From Limanda limanda (taxonomy: Eukaryota; Chordata; Actinopteri; Pleuronectiformes; Pleuronectidae): a DNA stretch of 64,000 nt. The notes beneath the pieces are model-generated. The model did not search any database. It was not told where the DNA came from and saw only the letters and a list, made by a program, of their open reading frames with translations. A program made the translations under genes and the position numbers. Positions 22,327 through 34,135 of the stretch are shown piece by piece (positions within the stretch are counted from its first letter, which is position 1; each line of letters starts with the position of its first letter). The DNA is taken from assembly GCF_963576545.1 (NCBI RefSeq), contig NC_083651.1, positions 11,520,386 to 11,584,385 on the forward strand, written 5' to 3'.

Positions 22327-24698
22327 ATGTTATTTAGACATTTGAAGTTTGAGCATGGATTGTATCCGGGAAGGTCTCTGCGCTTGAACTGTGGAGAGCC
22401 TGGTTGTTCATTTGTTTTTTGTACATATTCTGGTTACCAACGTCAACTATCTCGAGCACATAAAGACTGTCTTGATCCAGATCCCGTCAGCAGTTTTGAA
22501 TTTGAGCCTGTAGCTGGACCTTCCTCACCAGTGAATGTGGATCCTCCTTTGAGGGTCACTACACATGTTCCAGTTGAAAAGAAGAATATACTGGACATGT
22601 GCAGCTCTGTTATTGCTCAGGTTCAAGCCTCAGGTGTTCCAGAGAGTACTGTGCAGTGTTTCGTTGGCTCAATGGAGGAAGTGGTTTATGGCATCCATGC
22701 TCACACAAAGGAAGCTGTTGTTAATTGTTTGTCTTCTGATGCATCTAGAGAAACTTTGGATAGAGTTGAGGGTTGTTTTGATCAACTAGAAAACCCATGT
22801 TCATGTCTTAACACAGAATATAAAAGGATGAGGCATTTTGAAAAGAAATGGAATATAGCAGAACCTGTAGAGCATGTTCTGGGTGTCCGTTTTGATGTAA
22901 GAAGAGATAGAATAACAGGCACGTATAGACAAGTTCCGGTCAATGATAAGTTCATGTATGTACCTATCCGGGGGTCTCTCTCATCTATGTTTAGTAACAG
23001 TGAACTTTGTAACAGTTTTCAAGAAGTAAAACCACACCAGGAGGGATTTTACAGAGATATAAGTGATGGGTCCTACTTTAAAAATCATAGTTTATTTTCT
23101 CAGCAAGAACCCGCTCTTCAGATCCAGCTCTACTATGACGATTTTGAAACTGCCAATCCATTGGGCTCAAAAAAGGGAGTGCACAAACTTGGATGTGTTT
23201 ATTTTGTTTTGAGAAATTTATCACCAAAGCTCAATTCTGTGTTAATGAATATTCATCTTGTCGCTCTCTTTCACTCAGAGGATCTTAAGAAATAGGGGTT
23301 TGAGCCAATTCTGAAGCCACTTATTGATGATCTTAAGATTTTGGAGACTGAAGGAATACAGTTGCCCTTTTCAGCTACACCTGTGAAGGGTTCAGTCATT
23401 CAGGTTACAGGAGGCAATTTAGCTCTACATGCACTTTTTGGTTTTGTTGAATCATTCAGTGCGACGTACTGCTGTAGGTTATGTTTAACTGATAAAAGTG
23501 AATATCAGTCAGTTTTCCGTGAAGATCACCAAGGTTTAACTCTACGTTCAAAAGACCTTCATGTTGAGCATGTTCGTGTCATCCAGGAAAATCCTGCTTT
23601 GAAATCAACATTTGGTGTCAAACGAGACTGTCCACTCAATTCCCTCCAGTTTTTCCATTCATCAAACAATTACGCTGTAGACATAATACATGACCTGCTA
23701 GAAGGAGTGGTGCAATATGAGTTAAAGCTTGTGTTTCAGTAATTGATCAAGAATTCAATATCCCTGAGTTCATTGTCTGAAACAATTGTTGGCTTTAATT
23801 ATGGATACACACAGAGAAAGAACAGGCCAGGTGGGCTTAAGCTGGATGACAACAGCAAAGATCTTGGACTTAATGCTATCCAGTCTTGGTGCCTCCTACA
23901 CAATGTCCCGCTGATATTAGGAAATTTAATTAAAAGAGAGTATACCTGTTGGCAATTGTTACTCCTTTTAATTCAAATTGTAAACATTGTGTTTTCACCA
24001 ACTGTAACTCATGGTATGACTTATTTGAAACATTTAATTTTTGAACATCACAAACTTTTTAAATCAATCTTCCCAGAGCACAATCTCATTCCAAAACATC
24101 ACCATATGATCCACTACCCAAGTTGTATTAGAAGAATTGGACCACTCATACACATTTGGTGCATGCGATTTGAAGGAAAACATAATTTCTTCAAGAAATC
24201 TGTGAAAAACTTCAAAAATATTGCTAAGACTCTGGTTAAGAAACATCAGGCTCAGTTAGCATTTTATTTTGAGAACTTTTATTTTCAAAGATTACAGTTT
24301 GGTCCAATCTCCGAAGTCCTGGTCAGCAGTATAGAGGGTGGAGAGGTGCTGAATGAAGCTTTTAATGCGTCATCAGTTTCCACCCATCCTGGGTCAAAAA
24401 CTATGGCACAGAGTATAAAGTTGGGATGTATGTGGTTACTGGAGGTGAAAATTAGATGCCTTTGTTCAACAGGATTGACAGTATAATTGTTAAAGACAAC
24501 AATGCCTATCTTTTGATTTGTAAAGTCTCGAATATTTTTTTTGATGATCATTTAAATGCATTTGGTATTAAGGAGAAAAATGAGGTTTTTACAGTGATCT
24601 GTGTAAATGACCTGGTATATTACAGAACTTGTGATAGGCAATTTTCATATGACACAGATGACCAAGTGTACCTTGTTCCATACTGTAATTATATGTGA
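22327..24698 (+). pseudogene. CACTA/EnSpm-like transposon protein with two stops and a frameshift
   Basis: One frame runs from a C2H2-like N-terminus (RHLKFEHGLYPGR, CGEPGCSF, H-x4-H) through LYYDDFETANPLGSKKG, then VVQYELKLV after an IIHDLLEG motif. It continues through IPKHHHMIHYPSCIRRIGP and MRFEGKHNFFKK. In-frame stops interrupt it at 23293 (TAG after DLKK) and 23740 (TAA after LVFQ). A frameshift near 24440-24456 is needed to reach the C-terminal MPLFNRIDSIIVKD block, which ends at 24698. The DxLEGV and P-KxHxM-HYP steps resemble CACTA (tnp2-like) transposases and many uncharacterised fish proteins. The 3' flank carries CACTA-like terminal DNA. The 5' exon(s) are not in view. Confidence 0.6.
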
Positions 24699-24904
24699 AT
24701 CCATGCACTGCTAACTGTTAATGTGGTGTGGTGTCCATTTAATAAGACTATTTTTCTAAAGAAGTGTTTGCCTTGTGTATTTTTTGTGATGGGTTTGGTG
24801 GGTGGTTGTGGTGGTAAAGGGTGGGTGGGTTTATTGGTAGTCAAATTTTACACCCATTGGTCTGAATGCATTGGTAGTCAGTGTAGCATTTTCAACTGCA
24901 GTCA

Positions 24905-25137
24905 GTGTAACATTTTATTATAATGACACTAGTGTAGAGTACTATTGACACTACACATATTAGCTAGTGTTAATTTTGAACTCCCTAAAGTGTTGAAATA
25001 ACTATAGATGAGTGTAAAAACACTAACACTAGTGTTAGTGTTAAATTAACACTGAAAAGAGTGGACGCATATACACACTTTCTTGGTGTTAAATTTAACA
25101 CTCTCGGAGTTGATTTAACACTGGCTTTTTTGCTGTG
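24905..25137 (+). repeat. palindrome-rich right terminus of the CACTA-like element
   Basis: The segment is built from AGTGTTA/TAACACT motifs on both strands. It includes a perfect 24-bp palindrome (25019-25042, centre CTAG) and TTAAATTTAA-centred dyads. It ends in TTTTTTGCTGTG; in reverse that is CACAGCAAAAAAGCCAGTG, close to the CACTGCAAAAA ends of EnSpm elements. The corresponding left end is not in the window. Confidence 0.6.
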
Positions 25138-25282
25138 CGCCGATGCTTGAGCCACATCATGAAAAATGCTAAGGAGCTTTGCAGAAAACAGTACGTGGTC
25201 GGTATATAAATATGCTTAAGATTTCAGACATAACAGCATTATGACATCTCTGATAATGTTTTTTTTTAATTATCCTTTGTAG

Positions 25283-27622
25283 TGCCTCCAAACATTACCA
25301 CTTAACAATGTATGTGTTTGGAATCATGACCCGAGCATCAACCCATGAAGTTGTCACCAGTGCTAACGTGGTCTTCTCCAGTTCTCACAGTGGTCAAAAT
25401 GTTGAGAAACATTTTAAAAATCTACAAATGCTTCTGACCAAAGCAGGACCATGTGCTGAGGATACTTCCATCAAAGAGCAAGACTATGAGGTATCTTTTC
25501 CTTAACTGCAACTGTTACATTCTTGCTTTGGATTTAGGTGTATGCTGTACCTGACTAAGAAATGTGTCATTTCAAACACATTTGGCTTTCTAAATTCAAG
25601 CTCTAAAGGGCACAACACTGGACACAGATACAGCTGTGAACAGCATAACTCAAAAGTGTATGATGTATACACAGCTGGTTATAAAAAACATGCTCCACGA
25701 CACTCCATTCATCAGCTGTTTGGGTCAGACTCTTGCAGTGTGTGGACCCAGCGTTATGTCTGACTTGTGGAGAGGAGAGCGCTGTCAACTACAGATATAT
25801 ACTTAGGGGGTCATTACGGCCTCATACAACCACACTTAAAAACTTAACTATCCCTTTAAAGCTTTGTTCTTTTTTTTACTTCTTTGCTAAACTAAACTCT
25901 TGTGTAGGCATGCATAAATGTTTTATGTTTCATCTGTGATGTGTGAAAAACATATTTCCACACACTCTGCCAGCCACTGTAGTGTCACCTGCCCTGCACA
26001 CACTCTTTCTTAAACAGTCTTATAGATTAGTTAATTTTTTTTCTAGAACGATGTTGGAACAACGCCTTTCACGCAGCACTTTGAAGAAGTCATTGAGACG
26101 GAAGAATGTGACCAGGAAGGTGATTCAAACATCTACTTCTGTCAAACCTTCATCCCGACGTTGATGAAGTACTTTCTACCTCAGGCTGCCCTATGGTCTG
26201 GCTTACTCCTGGGTTAGTCCTGTTTAATTGTTGTTATTAATCTATATGCTTATTTTAATATATTTAAGTAAATTAAATAAAAAATTAATGTTCCATCTTC
26301 TGCCAGGTGATCTAGGTCGTCATGGATCAGGCCCAGTATATAACAGTCTGACAAAAAAGTACAGTAGAGCTGCCTGTACATCACAACAGGCACAATAAAG
26401 CTGAACATCTGTTAATGAAACTGAATATTACTTGCACGTTTTCATGCTGGATATTACACATGATAAAATAAACCAAATGAATGAAGACATTTCGATTTGA
26501 TGCAATGTTTATGTTGAACCCTAGAATTACACTCTGGACAACTAAACGCAGGGAATAATGGAGAAAAGCCAATGGGACCTGAAACAGATCCGTTTCAAAC
26601 GTAAAAAATTAACCAGACTCGATGACTTTGTGGACACCTACAAAGTCACACTAAAGGCCCTATTGAGGGAGTATGCTGACTCCCAGAGGAGAAAGAAAAA
26701 GGTAAGAAGTGCATATGCTGATTATAAATACTTCAATTACTAGTATTTTAGAAATTTGTGATTGTGCACCAACCATTGCTATCCCAATTTCTAATAAAAG
26801 TAATCCCTCCCTCATGCCAAACAACTACACAAAAAGTACAGTCCACAAAATGTAATGCTTACACTATGGCTACAATAATCAAAATCATGATAATTTTCCA
26901 TTCAAAGTCACATGAAAAATAAGAAAAAAAAATTTGTAGTTAAATCTAATAATGTAGCATGGAACAATGCAAAATTGTGCTTCAAGAATACTACTATTAA
27001 ATTAATTTGATATTGACAATATTTTGTTGATTTACTTTAGACACATCGGGTGGACGTGGAACGCTGGAAGAGCAGGAAACAGAGAAAACGAGGGGTGTAT
27101 GTGTCTCGACTGAACAAGCCTTTTGTTTATAAACAACAGAAGAAGAAGGTAAGTGTTTTTGAGAGATTCATTGGAATTTCACAAGTGGATACAGAATATG
27201 GTCATATTCCACATTACACTAACACAATACCATACACAGTCCTCTATATTTATCTATATTCATCCTCCATACAGTTCTCTACATTTATTTTATCTGATCC
27301 TATTTCCCTTGAATCTAACTTTATATATTTAGTTAGAGTTTACTGCTTACTGTTAAGAGTTTATTGTTTTACTGTTCACTTATATATATATTTAGCTAAG
27401 AGTCTATTGTTTATCTTATATTGTATTTTTTATACCTCCTTTATTTTGTGTCTGTCTGTATGCTACTGGAAATTCAATTTCCTTGAGGGAGTCATCCCAA
27501 AGTGATCAATAAAGTGCAGTCTAAGTCTAAGAATAATGTACTGTGTCTGTCTATTTTAGAGAACATTGGCCAAAAAACCCTCTAAAGCATCTGAAGATCA
27601 TTCTCTGCACTTTAATATTTGA
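25283..27622 (+). CDS. 3' part of an unrecognised spliced transposon-type gene
   Basis: Six exon blocks with good borders: 25283-25490, 26047-26212, 26307 to an uncertain end, 26552-26701, 27041-27148 and 27560-27622 (TGA). Phases join exons 1-2-3 exactly (LWSGLLL-G-DLGRHGSGPVYNS across the 26212/26307 junction). Later exons give KSQWDLKQIRFKRKKLTRLDD and a very basic tail (DVERWKSRKQRKRGVYVSR). I recall WSGLLLGDLGRHG as a motif of repetitive fish proteins. The basic segment resembles the part after the catalytic Glu of element B (VKNHILLKKKRMRPG), so a transposase role is likely but unproven. No stop or frameshift is visible in these exons. The upstream half is not found; the CACTA terminus lies directly before. 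Confidence 0.5.
27400..27535 (+). mobile_element. LINE 3' end (in an intron of the preceding gene)
   Basis: CCTTGAGGGAGTCATCCC-AAAGTGATCAATAAAGTGC followed by CTAAGTCTAAG is the typical 3' end of fish Rex/L2-type LINEs, with a short tandem tail. It is 5'-truncated; no reverse-transcriptase coding is seen. Confidence 0.6.
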
Positions 27623-27694
27623 GCCTTTGTTTACTTTTTTTTTTTGTGCTGCATTATACGATGACATACAGTTTGTTGTTATCAAAATAAAATT

Positions 27695-27818
27695 AACTGA
27701 ATTGAAATGGTCAATTTGATTTTTTTTGGAGGAAAATTAATCGTTTAGATTAATCGACTAATCGATAAAATAGTCGTCAGATTAATCGATAGAAAAATAG
27801 TCGTTAGTGGCAGCCCTA
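27695..27818. mobile_element. hAT-type terminus (ATTAATCGAT motifs, ends CAGCCCTA)
   Basis: In reverse it starts TAGGGCTGCCACTAACGACT and carries repeated ATCGATTAATCTGACGAC motifs, a familiar fish hAT/MITE end. The matching left end was not found. Confidence 0.65.
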
Positions 27819-27904
27819 CTTAATATTAAAAAAGATTCAAGTTTGCTGTGAACATAGCAGTCAGGCCTCTTATTTCAGAAACAATGAACCGTAACAGTTT
27901 GGTT

Positions 27905-28342
27905 ACCAATAAAAGGTAAGCCTGCTACTTCTTTGCTTTCAGCCAGCTACTCAAACAGACAAGCAACAAAATAACAAACAAACAAAATACACAGGCAAGT
28001 GTCGGCCTACTTTGAAATAAATTAAACACAAAACTTTGTAGGGCTATTTGAGTCCTCCCCATTTTTGTGGAAAATGTATGAAATAAGAAGTACCCTATTT
28101 TTAAATAAATAAAACCAAATAGCTGCAGCCTAATAGTGTAACGGACTAGGTTTATGTTTATGTTTGGTTTTGACTTATGTTCAGTAAAACACTGTGTTGA
28201 AGGAGCGCTCTGATGTCCGAGGGTCAGTGAATGGGTCGGGGTGGGACATGTGACTGTTTGGACCAATAGGATGGGGTTGCTTGGGGATCGGGGCTCAATG
28301 AGGAAGTGAAGTGTTGTTGATGTGTGCGAGTGACGGATTTTT
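27905..28342 (+). mobile_element. composite repeat core with a truncated LTR
   Basis: 27905-28136 matches 39862-40074 (CTTTGCTTTCAGCCAGCTAC to GCTGCAGCCTAATAG). From 28137 the same LTR as at 40075 begins (TGTAACGGACTAGG) but breaks off at a T-run near 28337. Two genomic copies with the LTR in the same position imply that the core plus LTR has spread as one unit. Confidence 0.65.
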
Positions 28343-28451
28343 TTTTTTTTTTTTTTTAAATTAAAAAAACAAGCGACGCTTAGCCTGGCGGGGGGGGGGG
28401 GAGAAAAGCCTGGTGGCCCGCCAGGCCTATACAGCACTGGGGGAAACCCTG
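28343..28451. mobile_element. hAT-like terminus with poly(T) and G-run
   Basis: In reverse the end reads CAGGGTTTCCCCCAGTGCTG, a common hAT-type terminus in fish. It contains a T-run (28339-28358) and a G-run (28390-28401). Partner end not found. Confidence 0.45.
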
Positions 28452-29312
28452 CACAGGTATGTCCAACATAGCGTAATTGTCTGTTATATTTCTTAATTAT
28501 ATTTTATATATTTTATTAAATTAACTTTAGGATGGAAAAAAAATTGGTTAATTGTCGCCGATTTAATATTCCAATTGATGTATATAATCCCTGATAATAT
28601 TGTTATGTTGATTAATGATGTATCGCTGTGGCTTCAGGTGATTATTAGTTGTCACGGCAGTGTACACTCCAAAAAATGAAATCTCCCTATTGTTGGGTTT
28701 AAAGAATCCATTTTCATCGGATTTACCAAACAAGTGCGGTTTGCTCAGTTTAATTGAGTCAGTTGTGGTGTTTGAATGAAATAATGCTTTATGGCAGGTT
28801 TACCCACGGCTTTTCATTGTGTAAACACTACATTCTTGAATAAAACGCAAAAGACTCTCCGTTTATTGAAGATTGTCCCTCTTTTGACACCGTACTGCGC
28901 AGTACTTCAACCAGGTGTTCCGCCATTTTTGCTCTCTTTTCGCACAAGGACTGGTCGAGAAGCATGTAAGTATTTTACTTCTACAATTTCTTTGTTGTTA
29001 GTTATAAATTGTGCTGCTAAAGCATTTAAAAACATAGAAAGTCAGCATAACATCAGCATTGTGTTTTAGAATCATCACTTCATTAGATTTTATGAGTAAA
29101 TCTGCAAACCGAAGTAGATTTGTCTCGAGCCCTGTGTGTTTTACAAAGCTGCGTGTTCATTTCATCGGGTTTCAGAGAGTTGTGCGAGAGGACCAGTGTT
29201 GTGCATTGAACACGTTCATATGTTTTGTGAACGCTGAAGTTACGAATCCGTTTACGAATGATGAACGTGAGCGGCGTTCACTCCAGTCGACTCCACATAG
29301 TGGTCGGGGCTA
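28452..29312. other. no gene supported
   Basis: AT-rich spacer. Open frames at 28791-29069 and 29059-29379 have no recognisable domain and lack splice or initiation support. Confidence 0.4.
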
Positions 29313-29335
29313 TCGGGGGGGCCATGCCCCCCCGA
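29313..29335. repeat. perfect G7/C7 hairpin
   Basis: TCGGGGGGG, loop CCATG, CCCCCCCGA: a perfect 9-bp stem with a 5-base loop. It lies 210 bp upstream of a hAT transposase C-terminus and may belong to that element's end. Confidence 0.7.
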
Positions 29336-29545
29336 CAGCCTTACTGTGCCCCCCCAAGTCATGCCCTGTGTTGTATTAATTAATTATTGTTATTATAGTA
29401 AAAGTTAGACATTTTCCTTTATAAATAGGCTATATAGGCTATTATTAAACGAAATCAAACAAAAATAATCTTAAAAGAAGTGTGTGTGTGTGTGATTGTT
29501 GATTGGTGTGTTTGAATTTATAATTACAATTGCGTCACGGTTGAG

Positions 29546-29803
29546 ATGACGGCTGTAGTCAGAGCGGAAGTTAGAGCGATAAGCGGTGCCTCCACAGCAA
29601 TGTGCGAGAACTCATTCTCGACTCTACGAAACGTTTTTTCGGACCACAGACGCACAATGCTGCACAAACGAAAGTTTGCCAGGTGAACCCAGTTGGTTCA
29701 CCTGGCGTTTGAAAAAGACTTTACGGGAAAATGTACAACTGAGTGGAAAGACACTGTCTTGAGGAGGTTCAGTTCCAACACTCGCCGCCTTCAACTCTTC
29801 TGA
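29546..29803 (+). pseudogene. hAT transposase C-terminal dimerisation fragment
   Basis: The frame from 29546 to the TGA at 29801 reads the hAT C-terminal signature STAMCENSFSTLRNVFSDHR, then RTMLHKRKFAR, an in-frame TGA (about 29683-29685), LVHLAFEKDFTGK, and WKDTVLRRFSSN. Only the last exon of the transposase is present. The nonsense codon makes it a relic. Confidence 0.75.
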
Positions 29804-29909
29804 TGGTAAGTCATATGTTTAATTTACGTTATTCTTTGTATACTGTATAGGCCTGGGAATTGGCGGTTTCTCCTAATTGTGTAGTGTTTGGGATTCCACG
29901 TGACGTACG

Positions 29910-30337
29910 TAATGCTGAGAGAGAGAGAAAGAGAGAGAGAACCTGAGGGACAGCCAGTAAGGCCACAGAATGCCAAACTAACTGTATGTTTGTTGTTATT
30001 TTTGGAATGTTCTTTTGTTGATTTGTTGATTCTCTTTTATTTTTAATCAACTCTGTTCATTTTATTTTGTCCTTCTGCATGTTTATGTAATATGTATGTG
30101 TTGAATCAGCTTTGGCAACAGTGTTGAACAACATTCATGCTAATAAAGCTTCTTTGAATTGAATTGAGAACTTGTGTGTGCGCATGTTTTGTTTTGAGAT
30201 CGGGGCGGGCGTGTTTGTGTAGGCGCTATTAGAAACATGGCTGCATTGACTGTGATCATATATTTATTGATGCAATAGTGATAGTTGTACTGTAACATGA
30301 CCTACTTAATTATTCGTAGGCTTGTCACTTGGACGGA

Positions 30338-30374
<37 letters not shown>

Positions 30375-30375
30375 T
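29910..30375. repeat. (GA)n tracts and a LINE-type 3' tail
   Basis: (GA)n at 29917-29942 and 30340-30371. Between them, GCTAATAAAGCTTCTTTGAATTGAATTGAG (about 30138-30167) is a typical LINE 3' end with a short TTGAA tail. Confidence 0.55.
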
Positions 30376-31508
30376 GTCTTACGTGCACTCATGTTTTGAG
30401 ATTGGAGGTTAGTGTGTTTTGTGTGTTGGTTTGCGGAAAATTCGTTTATGTCACTGTCAATTAAATGGGAATTTATGCCCCTCCGCTGTGAGCCTATGCC
30501 CCCCCATTAGATTGGTTCTGACGCCGACTCTGGGGAGAACCGGCCTTGCCATACACGAGCGCACAGCATGCGCACACACGGCCCGGGGGTCCGCCGGCAC
30601 AACCGACTCAACGCGACAGACATGTGGAGAGCAGGACGCGGTCACGTGAAGCAGCCGGTGAGTGACTTCGTTAAAGAACAGTAGAAACAAGCGGTGAAAA
30701 TACAGAGTTTGTCCGCAGCTGCACAATGATTAGACGGTGGGTTTGTACCGTGCTGGAGTTTCTGTTTCCTCCTCCGCTCTGACCTGCGCTCACTTTAACC
30801 TACAAACACCTGATCAGTTCATGAAGTGAATTAGAGTTTGTGTGATTCACTTCAGAGTTAATGAGGCAACATTTAAACTGTAATGTGCGCTCTCATTGTA
30901 AAACGAGACGTGACGCGCCATCAGGACCGGTCTACACGTACTTCCACACAGCACTGATGGAACGGAAGGACAGAATTTTAGAAATGTGCATGAAGACGAA
31001 AAACACAAATAAGGAGAGTGAACGTGACAAGGCATGGATGCACACAGAGAGGGCCCTGAAGAGACAGACGGCCGATTAAAACTTTATTCTCACAATGTCA
31101 GTGCATGAGAGTTGGCAGCGCTGCCTTTTACTCATTACCTTTTATTTTTCATACAATTATACTTTATATTTACATGTTTAATTAAAGATTTGCACAAATG
31201 TTTTAAATAAAATGAGAAAAATAAGCAAAAATGAGTCAATACTTGTATTGGTCATTTATTTAGTCATTTAATTCAAAATGTAATAAGCCTTTCATTTTGA
31301 TCCTTTTATATAGACTATTCATTCATTAAATTGACTGCAAAAATGTGCTACAGCATTATATATATTACCTGGATAAGAAATGACCTATATCAGGATATGA
31401 GATTTTGAGGAAAAATCGCACTATTTGGTTTCAAGTTTATACATGTGGTCAAACCTTTTGGTTGGTATGAGTGATTAATTTCTCTTTCTCTTTCCCTCAC
31501 AGAAATTC
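30376..31508. other. no gene supported; CpG-rich patch and AT-rich spacer
   Basis: 30480-30650 is CpG-rich and contains GCCCCCCCATTAGATTGGTTCTGA, which reads like a transposon end. A 72-codon open frame at 30861-31079 is basic and unrecognised. The rest is AT-rich. Confidence 0.35.
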
Positions 31509-32462
31509 ATGTGGCAGTGCAAACAGTGCAGGACAGCAGTGTCAATAAGGTTTCTACTATTGAAGCATTACAGGTTAGCTCATGGCCATTTTGGCCACAG
31601 GAACCAGTACCCATGTGCATATTCTCATTGCCCTTGTGTTTTCAAAACATGGAATGCTCTTCATAGTCACTTAAGCAGATATCATGCTAATCACACTTTG
31701 CAAAAATCTGTGAATGGGGTAACCTTTAACTGTCATTTGTGTACATGCAGTTCTCTTGATGAACTTTTGATGCTTTTAATCAGATGATTCAGACTTTTCT
31801 ATACAAATGGGGAGACAAGACCAATCGCCCTCATTTATTACCATGTACCTTTCAAAGTAAAAAAAACTGTCGGTGGCAATGCACACAAAAATTGGTGTCT
31901 ATTGAGATTGCTTCCACTAATTGTTGGAAATTTGATACCAGAGAAGGAACCAGCCTGGCAACTCATACTAGACTTGAATGATATTGTTGATTTGGTAGTT
32001 TGCCCCATCCATACCAATGAGTCCATTGCATACTTGGAGAGTAAAATATCAGATCACCGATATAGGTTCCAAGAACTTTTCCCAGAAAGAAGGCTGCTGC
32101 CAAAACATCACTTTCTAGAACATTATCCATCAATGATTCGCCATTTTGGTCCAGAAATGGCATGGTAATAGCACATGGGTCAGTTGGTGGCCTGCCGGAG
32201 TTTGCAGAAATTGTTAGAATTTATAGTGAAAAAGTTACCCTCATGGTACAGGGAACACTACCGGGCCTTCCAATTGGATCCATCTCCAACCAATGTTTCT
32301 CTGATTGAGTTAAGTGAACTGGCAGATCGTTACCCCCTATTTGACTACAGAATTGGAGCCCTTCGCATGGTGACTTTGAAAAGATACATACATTCCTCAG
32401 GTAATATATGGCAAAGCAACAGTTACACATACTTTGATGCTGACATTTTCATTGGTTGTTAG
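31509..32462 (+). pseudogene. second CACTA/EnSpm-like transposon protein remnant
   Basis: After a CTCACAG acceptor the frame gives C2H2-like fingers (FMWQCKQCRTAVSIRFLLLKH, YPCAYSHCPCVFKTWNALHSH). A large deletion then leads to a block homologous to the copy at 22327-24698: GNLIPEKEPAWQLILDLNDI, LLPKHHFLEHYPSMIRHFGP (compare IPKHHHMIHYPSCIRRIGP). Frame changes occur near 31784, 31900 and 32165. A C-terminal block follows (EHYRAFQLDPSPTNVSLIEL). The middle, including LYYDDFE, is absent. It is a decayed relative, not the same copy. Confidence 0.6.
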
Positions 32463-32746
32463 CTGCTCTGTTGCCAGATGATGTCATCACCTGTTGTACT
32501 TTAAAGGTGGTCACATCACCTGGTACCACAGACCAGCCAATAACAGGTGGCCAGCTCAGTTCTACAGATCTGATTTGAGGTTTAGTTGATAACCATTTTG
32601 TAGGGTTTTCACACATTTGTATTCACTCACATCAGTGTATGATGCTTGCCACAGAGGTATTGTGAGACTTGTATAATTAGTATATTATATAGTTTTGCTC
32701 TCCAGGCTCTGTCTAAATCTGTTTTGTACTTTTTTTTTATATATAG

Positions 32747-33771
32747 AGTAAGAGTTGGATTGGACCAGGATGACAGACCCATTAAAGCTTCGGATTCTCC
32801 TGGGAGAAAACGCTGAAAAATTGATCCTGCCTTTTGGCATACCAGAGTCAGTAGACGACCTTAAACTGGAGATCAAAAGACAATGTGCCGTTGCAGAGGA
32901 CTTTAGATTGCAGTACAAGGACGTTGATTTCGGGCGAGTTTTTTAATCTGATCTCAACAGCTGATCTCCAACACTTAGGCACTGTTAAAGTGATAACTGC
33001 GCAGGAAGCAACTAGTGCAGTGACTCTCTCCAGTGCAGGTAGTACTCCTCTCTTTGAGGGATCCAGCTCCTTTTCTTCTTCGGACACCGACATACTCTCT
33101 TCACCTGCGTCAACGTCCTCAACCACTACAATGAGATCTCAAGCCTGGCCAGCAAGCTTCTCTATACCACAGTTCTCTTATGAAGTAGAGCTGCAACTGG
33201 TGAAGGCCAATCAAGAATATTCGAAAAATGGCACCTTCCTGAACCTGAGCCCCAACTCAAGTCTTCCATTTTAGAGTCATTGGCTTCAGAGATAATTAAG
33301 TACAAAGCTTACCCTACAAGTGCAGAGTTCGATAATGTAGCAGAAGCTCTTATTAAAAAGCATGCATGCCTAAAGGAGCAAGGTTCGGTCACTGGATACT
33401 ATGGTTCGAAGATCAGTTTGAAGTACAAGATGGCGAATTATCGCACTAGTCTAAGATATATAACCTCTGAATTAAGCATCAATTCCCTGAAACGCAGACG
33501 AGGCAACACGCATACAAGTCCAAACCAAGTTAAAAAACCCAGGAGAGCCGAAGTAAATTACTTACCAGACTATCCAGCTGGAGAAGACAAAGAGAGTCTG
33601 GAGAAAGAGAGGTTGGAGCTGCTATCTGAGTTCACCAAGAGCGACAACCATCAGATGATTAGAGTTAAGATGGACAAAACCTTTGCCCACAGGAGGCATG
33701 AGGTTGTTATCGACATGCCCTCCATTGCAGAATTTAAGAGCAGATGGCCAGCTCTTTTTTCTGAACGTGAG
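32747..33771 (+). pseudogene. PB1/SAMD3-like protein, main exon with two frameshifts
   Basis: The acceptor TATATAG precedes a PB1-like fold (KLRILLGENAEKLILPFGIP and a DVDFG-EFFNL step). A one-base slip occurs near 32930. A Ser-rich linker follows, then a second slip near 33250. The conserved block comes next: ASEIIKYKAYPTSAEFDNVA, GYYGSKISLKYKMANYRTSL, KKPRRAEVNYLPDYPAGEDK, AHRRHEVVIDMPSIAEFKSR. The exon ends at a good donor, GAG|GTAAGT (33771). I recognise this as the multi-copy teleost family annotated as SAM-domain-containing 3-like; function unknown. It lies downstream of a CACTA-like remnant in the same orientation, and the two may travel together. Confidence 0.55.
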
Positions 33772-33989
33772 GTAAGTCAAAATTAAGTGTCCAACTCTTA
33801 ACACAACTCACACATAATTATTATTGAAAGAAAATTGTATCAGAATTTGCAATGTAAATTTTTCTTATATTTCCACTATTTGAGCCCTACTGAAGATACA
33901 AATTGTCTTTATGCAGCTTTTTGTTATTTCTGTATTGTCAAATTGCTAAAAGTTGTTTTCTGTCTCCCCTCCCCAACTCTTCTTTCCAG

Positions 33990-34135
33990 ATATGCGCAGA
34001 ATTCACACGTATTACCACCATCGCACAAATGTCCATTTACGTCAGAACTTGACCACCACTCCACCAAGCTGTCCAGAGTTTGCCGTAAGAAGGGGGGTGC
34101 AGCAGGACGCGGAGATCATGGCTGTCATTGATGAG
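33990..34135 (+). pseudogene. probable next exon of the SAMD3-like gene
   Basis: It lies between TCTTTCCAG and GATGAG|GTTTGT. The frame (HHRTNVHLRQNLTTTPPSCP, then QQDAEIMAVIDE) is open throughout. Assignment to the gene above rests on position, strand and splice sites. 34136-34829 has further short open stretches (34401-34637 and a 34750-34829 Pro-rich piece) that I could not place. Confidence 0.35.

Noticed and set aside
24723..24923. Gly-rich 66-codon frame (GLVGGCGGKGWVG)
   Set aside because: Derived from GGTGGTTGTGG simple sequence at the end of the CACTA-like copy.
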